Shown here: in pieces, positions 43,041-50,659 of the stretch | Position numbering within the stretch: position 1 is the first letter of the stretch | Layout of the letters: each line of letters opens with the position of its first letter | From: Bog-473 sp963828505 | Lineage (GTDB): Bacteria; Actinomycetota; Acidimicrobiia; Acidimicrobiales; RAAP-2 | Reading direction: 5' to 3' | Length of the DNA: 64,000 nucleotides | NCBI GenBank assembly: GCA_963828505.1 | Contig: CAWHFM010000007.1 | Coordinates: 310,001 to 374,000 of the forward strand | Program-made: the position numbers and the translations under genes | Notes under the pieces: model-generated | What the model was told of the DNA's origin: nothing | Databases searched by the model: none | The model's input: only the letters and a program-made list of their open reading frames with translations

Positions 43041-43916
43041 TCACGCTCTCGGGTGGGTGCTCCCGTAGACCGAGCGCAGACGCTCCTTGCTCACGTGCGT
43101 GTACACCTGGGTGGTGGCCAGGCTGGCATGGCCGAGCAACTCCTGCACGACCCGCAGGTCGGCGCCCCCGTCGAGGAGGTGGGTGGCGTAGGTGTGGCGC
43201 AGGGCGTGGGGGTGGGTGGGGGCGACGGCCCGGCGATCGAGGATCCGCCGCACATCGCGCGGCCCGAGCCGGCCGCCCCGCCGGTTCACGAAGACCGCCT
43301 CGGGCGGCCCGGCCATCTCGTCACGTCCCCCCTCGAGCCATGCCCGGAGGGCGGCGACAGCGGCGTCGTGCACGGGGACCCGGCGCTGCTTGGCGCCCTT
43401 GCCGATCACCGTGACGGTCCGGGCGCGCAGGTCGACGTCGCGCCGGTCGAGCCCACACAGCTCCGAGACCCGCAGGCCGGCGGCATAGAGCAGCTCCAGC
43501 ACGGCCAGGTCGCGCCGGTCCACGGGCGCCGGCGCCTCGACGTCGAGCAGGCCGGCAACCTCCGCCGCTGACAGGACCCGGGGCAACCGGCCGCCACCGC
43601 TCGGAGCGCGCAGGGCGCCGGCCGGGTCGGAGCCGAGGCGACCCTGCCGGAGCAGCCAGGAGAAGTAGCAGCGCAGCGCCGCCGCCTGACGGGCGACCGT
43701 GGCCCGGGCGAGGCGGCGCGTGGAGAGCGAGGCCAGGTAGCGCCGCAGCAGCACGCGGTCGACGCCCTCGGGCTCTTCCACTCCCCCACGCCCGGCCCAC
43801 CGGGCGAAGGCGCTCACGTCGGCCAGGTAGGCCGTGCGGGTCGACGCGGCGCGGCCACCCAGCCAGGCTTCGAAGCCGGCCAGGTCCCAGGCGGTGGGCA
43901 CGGGGGGGCTCGGCAC
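43041..43916 (-). CDS. xerC: Tyrosine recombinase XerC/XerD family
   Basis: A 291-residue site-specific recombinase. The N-terminal SAM-like core-binding domain is followed by the catalytic domain with all six residues visible: Arg in AAGLRVSELCGL, Lys in VIGKGAKQRRVPV, HxxR in HPHALRHTYATHLLDGG, His in LLGHASLATT and the nucleophile Tyr in TQVYTHVSKERL. Its place next to rpsB in actinobacterial core regions and its length fit the Xer dimer-resolution enzymes rather than a phage integrase; XerC versus XerD cannot be decided from sequence alone. Start GTG 43914-43916. Confidence 0.9.
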   Translation of the reverse strand: MPSPPVPTAWDLAGFEAWLGGRAASTRTAYLADVSAFARWAGRGGVEEPEGVDRVLLRRYLASLSTRRLARATVARQAAALRCYFSWLLRQGRLGSDPAGALRAPSGGGRLPRVLSAAEVAGLLDVEAPAPVDRRDLAVLELLYAAGLRVSELCGLDRRDVDLRARTVTVIGKGAKQRRVPVHDAAVAALRAWLEGGRDEMAGPPEAVFVNRRGGRLGPRDVRRILDRRAVAPTHPHALRHTYATHLLDGGADLRVVQELLGHASLATTQVYTHVSKERLRSVYGSTHPRA

Positions 43917-44017
43917 TCCCGAGCCACGGTAGCGCCCCCACGACGACGACCCTGGGAACTAACGTCGCTCCGAGCCTTCGGGCAGTCCGCAGGTTTGGCC
44001 AGAAAGGGGGGCCCGCC

Positions 44018-45679
44018 ATGGTCTCGAGATTCGATCGCCGCACGCTGCTCGCCGGCGCGGGCGCGGCCGCAGCCGGGATCGCCGGCGGTTCGGCGCTCGG
44101 TCAGGGGTGGGGGGCGCTGGCGGGTGCGACGACGAACGGGCCCGGGCGCAACGGCGTGTCCCGGGCGACGCCCAAGCGCGGCGGTTCGCTCGTCTTCGGC
44201 GTCGACGCCGAGGAGTCGGGCTTCGACCCCACCCAGGCCCGTTTCGACGAGGTCGGCGTCATGTACGCCCGCACCGTGTTCGACCCGCTGACGATCGTTC
44301 TGGCCAACGGCGACTGGGCCCCCTACCTGGCCGAGTCGGTCGTGCCCAATTCCTCCTACACGACCTGGACCATCACCCTGCGGCCCAACGTCCTCTTCCA
44401 CGACGGGACCCCGTGCAACGGCGCCGCTCTCCTGACGAACCTCCAGGCCCAGTCCAAGTCGTTGCTGACCGGCATCGTCATCAACCCGACGCTCAAGGGC
44501 ATCACGCAGACCGGGCCGCTCTCGGTCGCCATCTCCTTCGCCAAGCCCTGGGTGCCGTTCCCCTATTACCTCGCCGGCGGCATCGGTGGGCAGATCGCCT
44601 ACGTCGTGGCCCCGTCCATGCTGGCCAACCCCAACGGCACGAGCCATCCCGTGGGGACCGGGCCGTTCATGTTCCATCAGTGGGTGCCCAACGACCACTT
44701 CACCGCCGTCGCCAACCCCCACTACTGGCGTCCCGGCCTGCCGTACCTCTCGCAGATCACCTACCGGCCCATCCCCAACGAGGAGTCGCGGGCCGAAGCC
44801 CTCAAGTCGGGCACGATCGGCCTGATGATCACCGACACGCCGCAGATCATCGAGCAGTTCCGTGGCAACCGGAGCTACTCCTACATCGACGACAGCACCC
44901 ACGTGGCCGGCGAACCGGACATGAACTGCATCCAGCTCAATTGCCTGGCCAAGCCGTTCAACAACGCCACGGTGCGCCGCGCCGCCGCCCTGGCCATCAA
45001 CCGCCAGCAGTACGCGCGGGTCATCGACGCCAACGTGCTGCCGGTGAGCAACGGCCTTTTCGTGCCCGGCTCCCAGTACTACGCACCGACGCCGTACCCC
45101 GCCTACAACCCGTCGGAAGCGGCGCGGCTGGTCAAGGCGGCCGAGAAGCAGCTGGGTGGTCCGGTCTCGTTCACCTACGGCGCCACGAACTCGCCGGCGT
45201 CGCTGCGCTCCCAGGAGTACATCATGCAGGCCCTCCAGTCGGTAGGCTTCCAGGTCAAACCGACGATCGTCGAGCAGAACGAGATCATCAACAATGCCCT
45301 GGCCGGCAAGTACCAGGCGCTGGGTTGGCGCCAGTTCGGTGCGGTCGACCCGGACCTCAACTACATCTTCTGGAGCACGACCACGGTGAGCTCGGGCGAC
45401 CTGTCGATCAACATGGCCCGCAACTCGGACCCGACGATCGAGGCCGCGCTCCAGGCGGGGCGGGCCAGCACCCAGCGGTCCGTGCGCCAGGCGGCCTACA
45501 AGACGGTGAACCGGCGCCTGGCCATCGACCTGCCCTACCTGTGGACCGACCGGGCGGTGTGGGCCGTCATCGGCAACCCGACGGTGCAGAACTTCGACAA
45601 CCCGAAGACGCCGGCCGGCCAGGCCGCGTACGGGATGATCGGCGGCAGCATCTGGCCGACGCAGATATGGATCAGCTAG
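44018..45679 (+). CDS. Tat-exported family 5 solute-binding protein (ABC transporter)
   Basis: A 553-residue periplasmic-type binding protein (peptide/nickel/opine type). The N-terminus RFDRRTLLAGAGAAAAGIAG is a twin-arginine signal. The mature part has the family 5 pattern: RGGSLVFGVDAEESGFDPTQ, YLAESVVPNSSYTTWTITLR, VGTGPFMFHQWVPND, and NPHYWRPGLPYLSQITYRPI. It ends with short segments for lobe I. The cognate permeases are not next to it. ATG 44018-44020 is preceded by AGAAAGGGGGG. A two-component system follows 10 bp later, which suggests the protein may feed that sensor or be controlled by it. Confidence 0.9.
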   Translation: MVSRFDRRTLLAGAGAAAAGIAGGSALGQGWGALAGATTNGPGRNGVSRATPKRGGSLVFGVDAEESGFDPTQARFDEVGVMYARTVFDPLTIVLANGDWAPYLAESVVPNSSYTTWTITLRPNVLFHDGTPCNGAALLTNLQAQSKSLLTGIVINPTLKGITQTGPLSVAISFAKPWVPFPYYLAGGIGGQIAYVVAPSMLANPNGTSHPVGTGPFMFHQWVPNDHFTAVANPHYWRPGLPYLSQITYRPIPNEESRAEALKSGTIGLMITDTPQIIEQFRGNRSYSYIDDSTHVAGEPDMNCIQLNCLAKPFNNATVRRAAALAINRQQYARVIDANVLPVSNGLFVPGSQYYAPTPYPAYNPSEAARLVKAAEKQLGGPVSFTYGATNSPASLRSQEYIMQALQSVGFQVKPTIVEQNEIINNALAGKYQALGWRQFGAVDPDLNYIFWSTTTVSSGDLSINMARNSDPTIEAALQAGRASTQRSVRQAAYKTVNRRLAIDLPYLWTDRAVWAVIGNPTVQNFDNPKTPAGQAAYGMIGGSIWPTQIWIS

Positions 45680-45689
45680 CCGGAGGCAC

Positions 45690-46373
45690 GTGAGCGGTCG
45701 CATCCTGGTTGTCGAGGACGATGAGCGGATCAGGTCCTCCATGCGGCTCGCCCTCGAAGGCGAGGGCTACGAGGTAAAGGACGCGGCGAGCGGCGAGGAG
45801 GGCCTCGACCTCTTCGCCGAGGCGCCGACCGACGTCGCGCTGATCGATCTCATGCTCCCGGGCATGGACGGGTTCGAGTGCTGCCGGGCGCTCCGCCGCT
45901 CGAGTGCCGTCCCCATCATCATCGTCACGGCGCGCTCGGACACCCACGACGTGGTGGCCGGGCTCGAGGCGGGAGCGGACGACTACGTCACCAAGCCCTT
46001 CGTCGCCAAGGAGCTGGCGGCGCGGATCCGGGCCCTGCTGCGGCGGGCCCGCCCGGCGGAAGAGGAGCCCGGGGCGGTCACCTTCGGCAACCTGGTCCTG
46101 CTCCCCGAGCAAGGGGTGCTGCGACGAACCGACGGGGAGGAGGTCCACTGCACGCGCACGGAGTTCCGCCTCCTGTGCGAGCTGGCCGCCAGCCCCAACA
46201 AGGTGCTGAGCCGCGAACAGCTGCTGGACCGGGTCTGGGGGTACGACTACTTCGGTGACGGCCGCCTGGTCGACGTGCACATCAGGCGCCTCCGCACCAA
46301 GGTCGAGCACGACCCGGCTGTCCCCCAGCACATCCTCACCGTGAGGGGCATGGGCTACAAGCTGGTGCCCTGA
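45690..46373 (+). CDS. OmpR/PhoB-family response regulator (MtrA-like)
   Basis: A 227-residue two-component regulator. The receiver domain has the acidic pair D10/D11 (ILVVEDDERI), phospho-acceptor Asp53 (ALIDLMLPGMDGF), the switch Thr80 and Lys102 (DYVTKPF). The output winged helix has CTRTEFRLLCELAASPNKVL, SREQLLDRVWGYDYFGDGRL and VDVHIRRLRTKVE, which is the MtrA/PhoP-type pattern. Start GTG 45690 follows GGAGGCAC. The kinase gene follows immediately. Confidence 0.92.
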   Translation: MSGRILVVEDDERIRSSMRLALEGEGYEVKDAASGEEGLDLFAEAPTDVALIDLMLPGMDGFECCRALRRSSAVPIIIVTARSDTHDVVAGLEAGADDYVTKPFVAKELAARIRALLRRARPAEEEPGAVTFGNLVLLPEQGVLRRTDGEEVHCTRTEFRLLCELAASPNKVLSREQLLDRVWGYDYFGDGRLVDVHIRRLRTKVEHDPAVPQHILTVRGMGYKLVP

Positions 46374-46374
46374 C

Positions 46375-47907
46375 GTGCGGTTGGGCATCGGCGCCCGCGT
46401 CACCGCCGTCTTCGGCCTCGGTGCGCTGCTGCTCTCCATCCTCATGGGCGGGCTGTCGTACTTCACGACCCGGCACTTCCTCCTGGCCGAACGCGAATCG
46501 GCGGCCCAACACCAGGCCTTCGCCAACGCCGCGCTCGTGCGGAGCTCGCTCGAGACCGGCGACACGAGATACGTCCCGCTGCTGGCGTCCATCGACGCCG
46601 CCAATGCCGGCACGGCGGCCCACTCCGTGCTCTACTTCGACTCCAAGCCCTACGCCGGTTCGCTCTCGGTCGGCGAGTCGTCCATCCCCGCCGGCCTGCG
46701 CCGGGAGGCGCTCCACGGCACCGCGGCCACCCAGACCTACCGCACCATGCAGGAGGGCACGCCCGAGATCGTGGTGGCGGTCCCGATCCCTTCGGTTCGG
46801 GCGGTCTACTTCGAGGTCTTCGACCTCTCCGACCTCGCCCATACGTTGCGCGTGCTCGCCCTCACCCTGTTCGGGGCCGGCGTGGTGACGACCCTGCTCG
46901 GCGTCGGGCTGGGCCGCTTCGCCGCCACACGCTCGTTGCGCCCACTGGCCGACGTCTCGCAGGCGGCGGGGGCGATCGCCGGCGGCGACCTCGACACCCG
47001 CCTCGATGCCGACGCGGTGGACCCCGACCTCGAGGGCCTGACCAAGTCGTTCAACACCATGGTCGACGAGCTCCAGGTGCGCATCGAGCGCGAGGCCCGG
47101 TTCAACTCCGACGTGAGCCACGAGCTGCGCTCGCCCCTGACCACGCTGGCCGCCACCCTCGAGGTGCTCGAGGCCGACCGGGACCAGCTCCCGCCGCGCT
47201 CGCAGAGTGCGCTGACCCTGCTGGGCGACGACCTGCGGCGCTTCGAGCGCATGGTGTCGGACCTGCTCGAGATTTCGCGGGCTGACGCGGGATCGGTGGA
47301 CCTCGTCCTCGAAGAGGTGAACGTGGCCGAGCTCGTGCAGCGATCGGTCGAGGCCGGGGCCCGGGGCCGCGACGGTCGGAGCGGGGGGCCGCCGCCCGAC
47401 GTGCGCATCGACCCGGCCGTGCGAGCGTCGCGGGTCGGGGCGGACAAACGGCGTTTCGAACGGGTGATGGCCAACCTGATGGAGAACGCAGCGCACTACG
47501 GAGGCGGGGTCACCGACATCGCAGTGACCCTCGCTCCGGACGGACGGGCCGTCGCGGTGGTGGTCGACGACGCCGGCCCGGGGATCGACCCGGCGGAGCG
47601 GGGCCGGATCTTCGAGCGCTTCTACCGCGGCTCCGCCGCGGGCCGACGCGGCACCGGGACGGGGACGGGCCTCGGACTGGCGCTGGTGGCCCAGCACATG
47701 CACGCCATGAACGGGGACGTGCGGGTCGAGTCGTCGCCGGCGGGCGGGGCCCGCTTCGTGGTGACACTGCCGGTGATCGGCGGCGAGGCCTACGACGAGA
47801 CGGGCGAGAGCGACGGCGACGGTGACGGCACGGCCGACGACGGTCGCGGCATCGGCGACGGTGGCGTCGTCGGCGGCAATGGGCGCGGCAAGGCGGTGAA
47901 GACGTGA
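46375..47907 (+). CDS. Sensor histidine kinase (MtrB-like)
   Basis: A 510-residue membrane kinase. Two helices (residues ~8-30 and ~160-182) bracket an extracytoplasmic domain; a HAMP linker (ADVSQAAGAIAGGDLDTRL) precedes the HisKA domain with the phosphorylated His in FNSDVSHELRSPLTTLAATL. The ATPase part has the N box in MANLMENAAHYG and G boxes in VVDDAGPGIDPAERGRIFER and GTGTGLGLALVAQHM. The C-terminal ~35 residues are Gly/Asp-rich. Start GTG 46375 directly follows the regulator stop. It is the partner of the regulator at 45690. Confidence 0.92.
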   Translation: MRLGIGARVTAVFGLGALLLSILMGGLSYFTTRHFLLAERESAAQHQAFANAALVRSSLETGDTRYVPLLASIDAANAGTAAHSVLYFDSKPYAGSLSVGESSIPAGLRREALHGTAATQTYRTMQEGTPEIVVAVPIPSVRAVYFEVFDLSDLAHTLRVLALTLFGAGVVTTLLGVGLGRFAATRSLRPLADVSQAAGAIAGGDLDTRLDADAVDPDLEGLTKSFNTMVDELQVRIEREARFNSDVSHELRSPLTTLAATLEVLEADRDQLPPRSQSALTLLGDDLRRFERMVSDLLEISRADAGSVDLVLEEVNVAELVQRSVEAGARGRDGRSGGPPPDVRIDPAVRASRVGADKRRFERVMANLMENAAHYGGGVTDIAVTLAPDGRAVAVVVDDAGPGIDPAERGRIFERFYRGSAAGRRGTGTGTGLGLALVAQHMHAMNGDVRVESSPAGGARFVVTLPVIGGEAYDETGESDGDGDGTADDGRGIGDGGVVGGNGRGKAVKT

Positions 47908-48635
47908 GGACCCGACGAGCCAGCCGGGCGGGCGTGCTCGCCACGTTGGTCCTGGCGGCGCTGGCGTCGGCCGGCTGCTCCATCCCGACGCAGGGCGCGC
48001 CGAGCGTCATCCCGCGGTCACGCGTGCCCTTCGGCCTGCTCGACAAGCACCCGCCCACGACGACGACCACCCCGTCCCCCGTGTACGTGCCGGTGAAGGT
48101 GTTCTTCTTCGGGCCCACCAACCAGCTTCAGTCGGTGGCGCGCAACGTACCCACGCCGGCTCCGCTCACGGCCATCCTCGCCGCCATGTTGGCCGGTCCG
48201 TCCAAGGCGGAGGCGGCCGGCGGCATCGCGACCGCAATCCCCAACAACGTCGCCGTGATCTCGGCCACGGCGAACTCCACGGCGAACGCGACCGTCGTGA
48301 CGGTGAACATGAACTCGGCCTTCGGCGCCATCACCGGGAACAACGCCGAGGAAGCCGTGGCCCAGGTGGTGGCCACCGTGGCTGGGGCGTACGGCCCGAC
48401 CACGGGAGTGCTCTTCGAACTCGGCGGACAGCACCTCAGCGTGCCGGTGGCCAACGGCTCGCTGGAGTCCGGGCCCGTCTACCTGCTCCAAATTCGCCGG
48501 CGTCACGCCCTGATCAGTTCTGTCGTCAGCCGGCGTTCTCGACGTCGCGCTGCCACGCCACCCGGGGCGCACCCGACCAGAGGTGCTCGAGGTCGTAATA
48601 GTCGCGCGTCTCCTGCAGGAACACGTGAACGATGA
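47904..48635 (+). CDS. GerMN-domain lipoprotein (LpqB-like, short)
   Basis: A lipoprotein with signal ASRAGVLATLVLAALASAGC, the Cys at residue 25 being the lipobox Cys. After a Thr/Pro linker, the GerMN domain is VPVKVFFFGPTNQLQSVARN, LTAILAAMLAGPSKAEAAGG, VVTVNMNSAFGAITGNNAEE and ELGGQHLSVPVANGSLESGP. The position after a regulator and kinase matches LpqB of the MtrAB system, but the long C-terminal propeller of LpqB is missing. The start GTG overlaps the kinase stop (GTGA). After LLQ at ~48491 the protein becomes Arg-rich and runs antisense into rsfS; one base fewer there would give FAGVTP and a stop at 48513, so a frameshift is suspected. Confidence 0.82.
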   Translation: MRTRRASRAGVLATLVLAALASAGCSIPTQGAPSVIPRSRVPFGLLDKHPPTTTTTPSPVYVPVKVFFFGPTNQLQSVARNVPTPAPLTAILAAMLAGPSKAEAAGGIATAIPNNVAVISATANSTANATVVTVNMNSAFGAITGNNAEEAVAQVVATVAGAYGPTTGVLFELGGQHLSVPVANGSLESGPVYLLQIRRRHALISSVVSRRSRRRAATPPGAHPTRGARGRNSRASPAGTRER

Positions 48636-48915
48636 AGTCGCCGTAGTCCATGAGCACCCAGGTGGCGTCCTGCGCGCCCTCGATCCGCACCGGCGCCACG
48701 CCGTGCGACTCCTTCACCCGGCGCTCGATCTCCTCGACCAGGGTGCGCACGTGGCGCGTGTTCTGCGCGCTCGTGATGACGAAGGCGTCGACCACGCCGA
48801 AGAGCTCGCCCATGGCGAGGACCACCGTGTCACGTCCGAGCTTGGTGTCGGCCCACTCCGCGGCCGTGGCCGCAGCCGGAGGGATCCGGCCATCGGCCTC
48901 GACGCCCCGGCTCAA
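48526..48915 (-). CDS. rsfS: Ribosomal silencing factor RsfS
   Basis: A 129-residue protein (Iojap/DUF143 fold) that blocks joining of the 50S and 30S subunits. The core is clear: GRDTVVLAMGELFGVVDAFV, ITSAQNTRHVRTLVEEIERR and VLMDYGDFIVHVFLQETRDY, then YDLEHLWSGA. The TTG start 48913-48915 overlaps the stop of the small membrane-protein gene (TTGA). It is the third gene of the nadD-rsfS set. Confidence 0.92.
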   Translation of the reverse strand: MSRGVEADGRIPPAAATAAEWADTKLGRDTVVLAMGELFGVVDAFVITSAQNTRHVRTLVEEIERRVKESHGVAPVRIEGAQDATWVLMDYGDFIVHVFLQETRDYYDLEHLWSGAPRVAWQRDVENAG

Positions 48916-49118
48916 TGCAGCACGTCCAGGATGCCCACGGTCAGCCCGAATACCCCGGCCAGGACGGAACACGCCAGGACGGCCCAACGCCGCCTGCTCC
49001 GGCGTTCCAGCCTCAACTGTGCCCGCCGTTCGGCCCTGCGCTCGGCCCGCCCCGGGGGCGCAACCGGCGCCGGACCGGCGATGGGAAGCTCCGTGACCCT
49101 GGCCGGCAAGGCGCTCAT
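48912..49118 (-). CDS. Small single-helix membrane protein between nadD and rsfS
   Basis: A 68-residue protein with a Pro-rich start, an Arg-rich stretch (GRAERRAERRAQLRLERRSR) and a hydrophobic helix (WAVLACSVLAGVFGLTVGIL) near the C-terminus. The Arg cluster before the helix would keep the N-terminus in the cytoplasm. The start ATG 49116-49118 overlaps the nadD stop (ATGA) and its stop overlaps the rsfS start (TTGA), so it is tightly coupled to both. No family was recognised. Confidence 0.65.
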   Translation of the reverse strand: MSALPARVTELPIAGPAPVAPPGRAERRAERRAQLRLERRSRRRWAVLACSVLAGVFGLTVGILDVLH

Positions 49119-49717
49119 CTGCGCACAGCGTACATACCGCGGCGCTCCAGGCAACGGATCACCGCGTCCGGGACGAGACCGGCGACACTCTCGCCGGCGC
49201 CCAGGCGTTCGCGCACCCCTGAGCTGGACACATCGACGCGCGGACCGTCGACCCGTGCCACCCGCCACCCCAGCGGAGCCTCCGCCGGGGGGCTGGCCGG
49301 GCGCGAGACGACGGCCAGGGTGGCCAGCCGCTTCAGGTCCTCGGGCCGCTCCCACGTCTTGAGCTCGGGCACCAGGTCGGCCCCCACCACGAGGAAGACC
49401 TCGGGCGCGGGTTCAGCCGCGGCGGCCAGGATCTCCTCCACCGTGACGACGGAGTAGCTCGGGCCGCCGCGGTCGATCTCGAGCCGGCTGGCCTCCGCGC
49501 CCGGGATCTCGGCGGCCAGGGCCTGGGTCAACGCGTAGCGGTCCTCCGCGTCCGAGATGCGGCGCGCACCCGACTTCTGCCACGGGTCGTTCGCCACGAC
49601 GAGCAGCAAGCGGTCGAGGGCCAGCGTGGCGATGGCGGCGCGGGCGGCCGCGGCGTGCCCGACGTGGGGAGGATCGAAGGTGCCCCCGAGGACCCCGATG
49701 CGCTCAGGTGCCGGCAA
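49115..49717 (-). CDS. nadD: Nicotinate-nucleotide adenylyltransferase
   Basis: A 200-residue enzyme that adenylylates nicotinate mononucleotide in NAD synthesis. Motifs: IGVLGGTFDPPHVGHAAAAR (GxFxPxHxxH), DPWQKSGARRISDAEDRYAL, FLVVGADLVPELKTWERPED and DVSSSGVRERL (ISSTxIR-like). Start TTG 49715-49717 overlaps the end of the preceding F420-type gene by 14 nt. nadD-rsfS neighbourhood is common in bacteria. Confidence 0.94.
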   Translation of the reverse strand: MPAPERIGVLGGTFDPPHVGHAAAARAAIATLALDRLLLVVANDPWQKSGARRISDAEDRYALTQALAAEIPGAEASRLEIDRGGPSYSVVTVEEILAAAAEPAPEVFLVVGADLVPELKTWERPEDLKRLATLAVVSRPASPPAEAPLGWRVARVDGPRVDVSSSGVRERLGAGESVAGLVPDAVIRCLERRGMYAVRR

Positions 49718-50627
49718 GTTCGGCGATCACGGGAGCCATGGCGTCCATCTCGGCCTCGTGGACGACGATGTTCGAGAAGCCGAGCGCGTCGCGGCGAGCG
49801 CGCAGCGTGTCCGCGATCTCCCCGGTCGTGCCGATCAGGGCGGCCGGGGTGGCGCGCAGCTGGTCCGGCGTGAGCCCGAACGCCGGGGCGAGTGACTCGG
49901 TCACCTCGCCCGCGTTCGGGACGACCTGCACCGCCACGGTCCAGCACTGCAGCTCGAGCGGGCGCTCCCCCGCGGCGGCGCGGGCCCAACGCACGCGCTC
50001 GGCGTACTTCTCGACGACCGCCTCGGCCGCGGTCTCGTGGCCGATGTGGCCGGCGGCGAGACTGGGCACGACGCTCACCGTCTGGGCGAATCGGCCCGCC
50101 AGGGTGAGAATGCGCCGGCTCCCGCCACCGATGACCAAGGGGGGACCGCCGGGCGTGACCGGTGCGGGGAACGAGCTCACCTCGCGGACGCGGTAGTGCT
50201 CGCCCTCGTACGTCGCGCTGCCCGTGTCCCACAACGCGCGCAGGATCTCGATGCACTCGGCGAGGCGCGCCACACGTACACCCGGCGGGTCCAAGGTGAT
50301 GCCCGACTGCTCGTAGTCGGTCGTCATCCACCCGGCGCCGAGCCCGAGCTCGAAGCGGCCGCCCGTGACGACGTCGAGCGTGGCCGCCTCCATGGCCATG
50401 ACGACCGGGTGGCGGAAGTCGTTGTCGAGGACGAGCGTGCCGACGCGGAGCGACGTCGTGGCCTCGGCCGCCACGGTGAGCGCGACCATCGGTGCCCACT
50501 GCTCGCCGAGGTGGTCGGGAACGTAGAGGGTGGCGTACCCGAGGTCCTCCGTCTTGCGGGCCAGCTCCCGCCATGCACCAGGGGATGCCGCGTGTGACGC
50601 CTGGAGCGCGAACCGGAAAGCGGCCAT
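49704..50627 (-). CDS. LLM-class F420-dependent oxidoreductase
   Basis: A 307-residue luciferase-like TIM barrel. Segments: FRFALQASHAASPGAWRELA, TLYVPDHLGEQWAPMVALTV, DFRHPVVMAMEAATLDVVTG, RFELGLGAGWMTTDYEQSGI and PPLVIGGGSRRILTLAGRFA, the pattern of actinobacterial F420-dependent TIGR03621-type proteins. Substrate unknown. Start ATG 50625-50627, divergent from the DAHP synthase gene with a 32-bp gap. It overlaps nadD, so it is in that operon though functionally distinct. Confidence 0.85.
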   Translation of the reverse strand: MAAFRFALQASHAASPGAWRELARKTEDLGYATLYVPDHLGEQWAPMVALTVAAEATTSLRVGTLVLDNDFRHPVVMAMEAATLDVVTGGRFELGLGAGWMTTDYEQSGITLDPPGVRVARLAECIEILRALWDTGSATYEGEHYRVREVSSFPAPVTPGGPPLVIGGGSRRILTLAGRFAQTVSVVPSLAAGHIGHETAAEAVVEKYAERVRWARAAAGERPLELQCWTVAVQVVPNAGEVTESLAPAFGLTPDQLRATPAALIGTTGEIADTLRARRDALGFSNIVVHEAEMDAMAPVIAELAGT

Positions 50628-50659
50628 GAGCGGCGATCCTACGGCGTTAACCTGTTCCG

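Noticed and set aside
43814..45742. 642-codon minus-strand open frame
   Set aside because: Antisense to the solute-binding protein gene, which has a Tat signal and family motifs.
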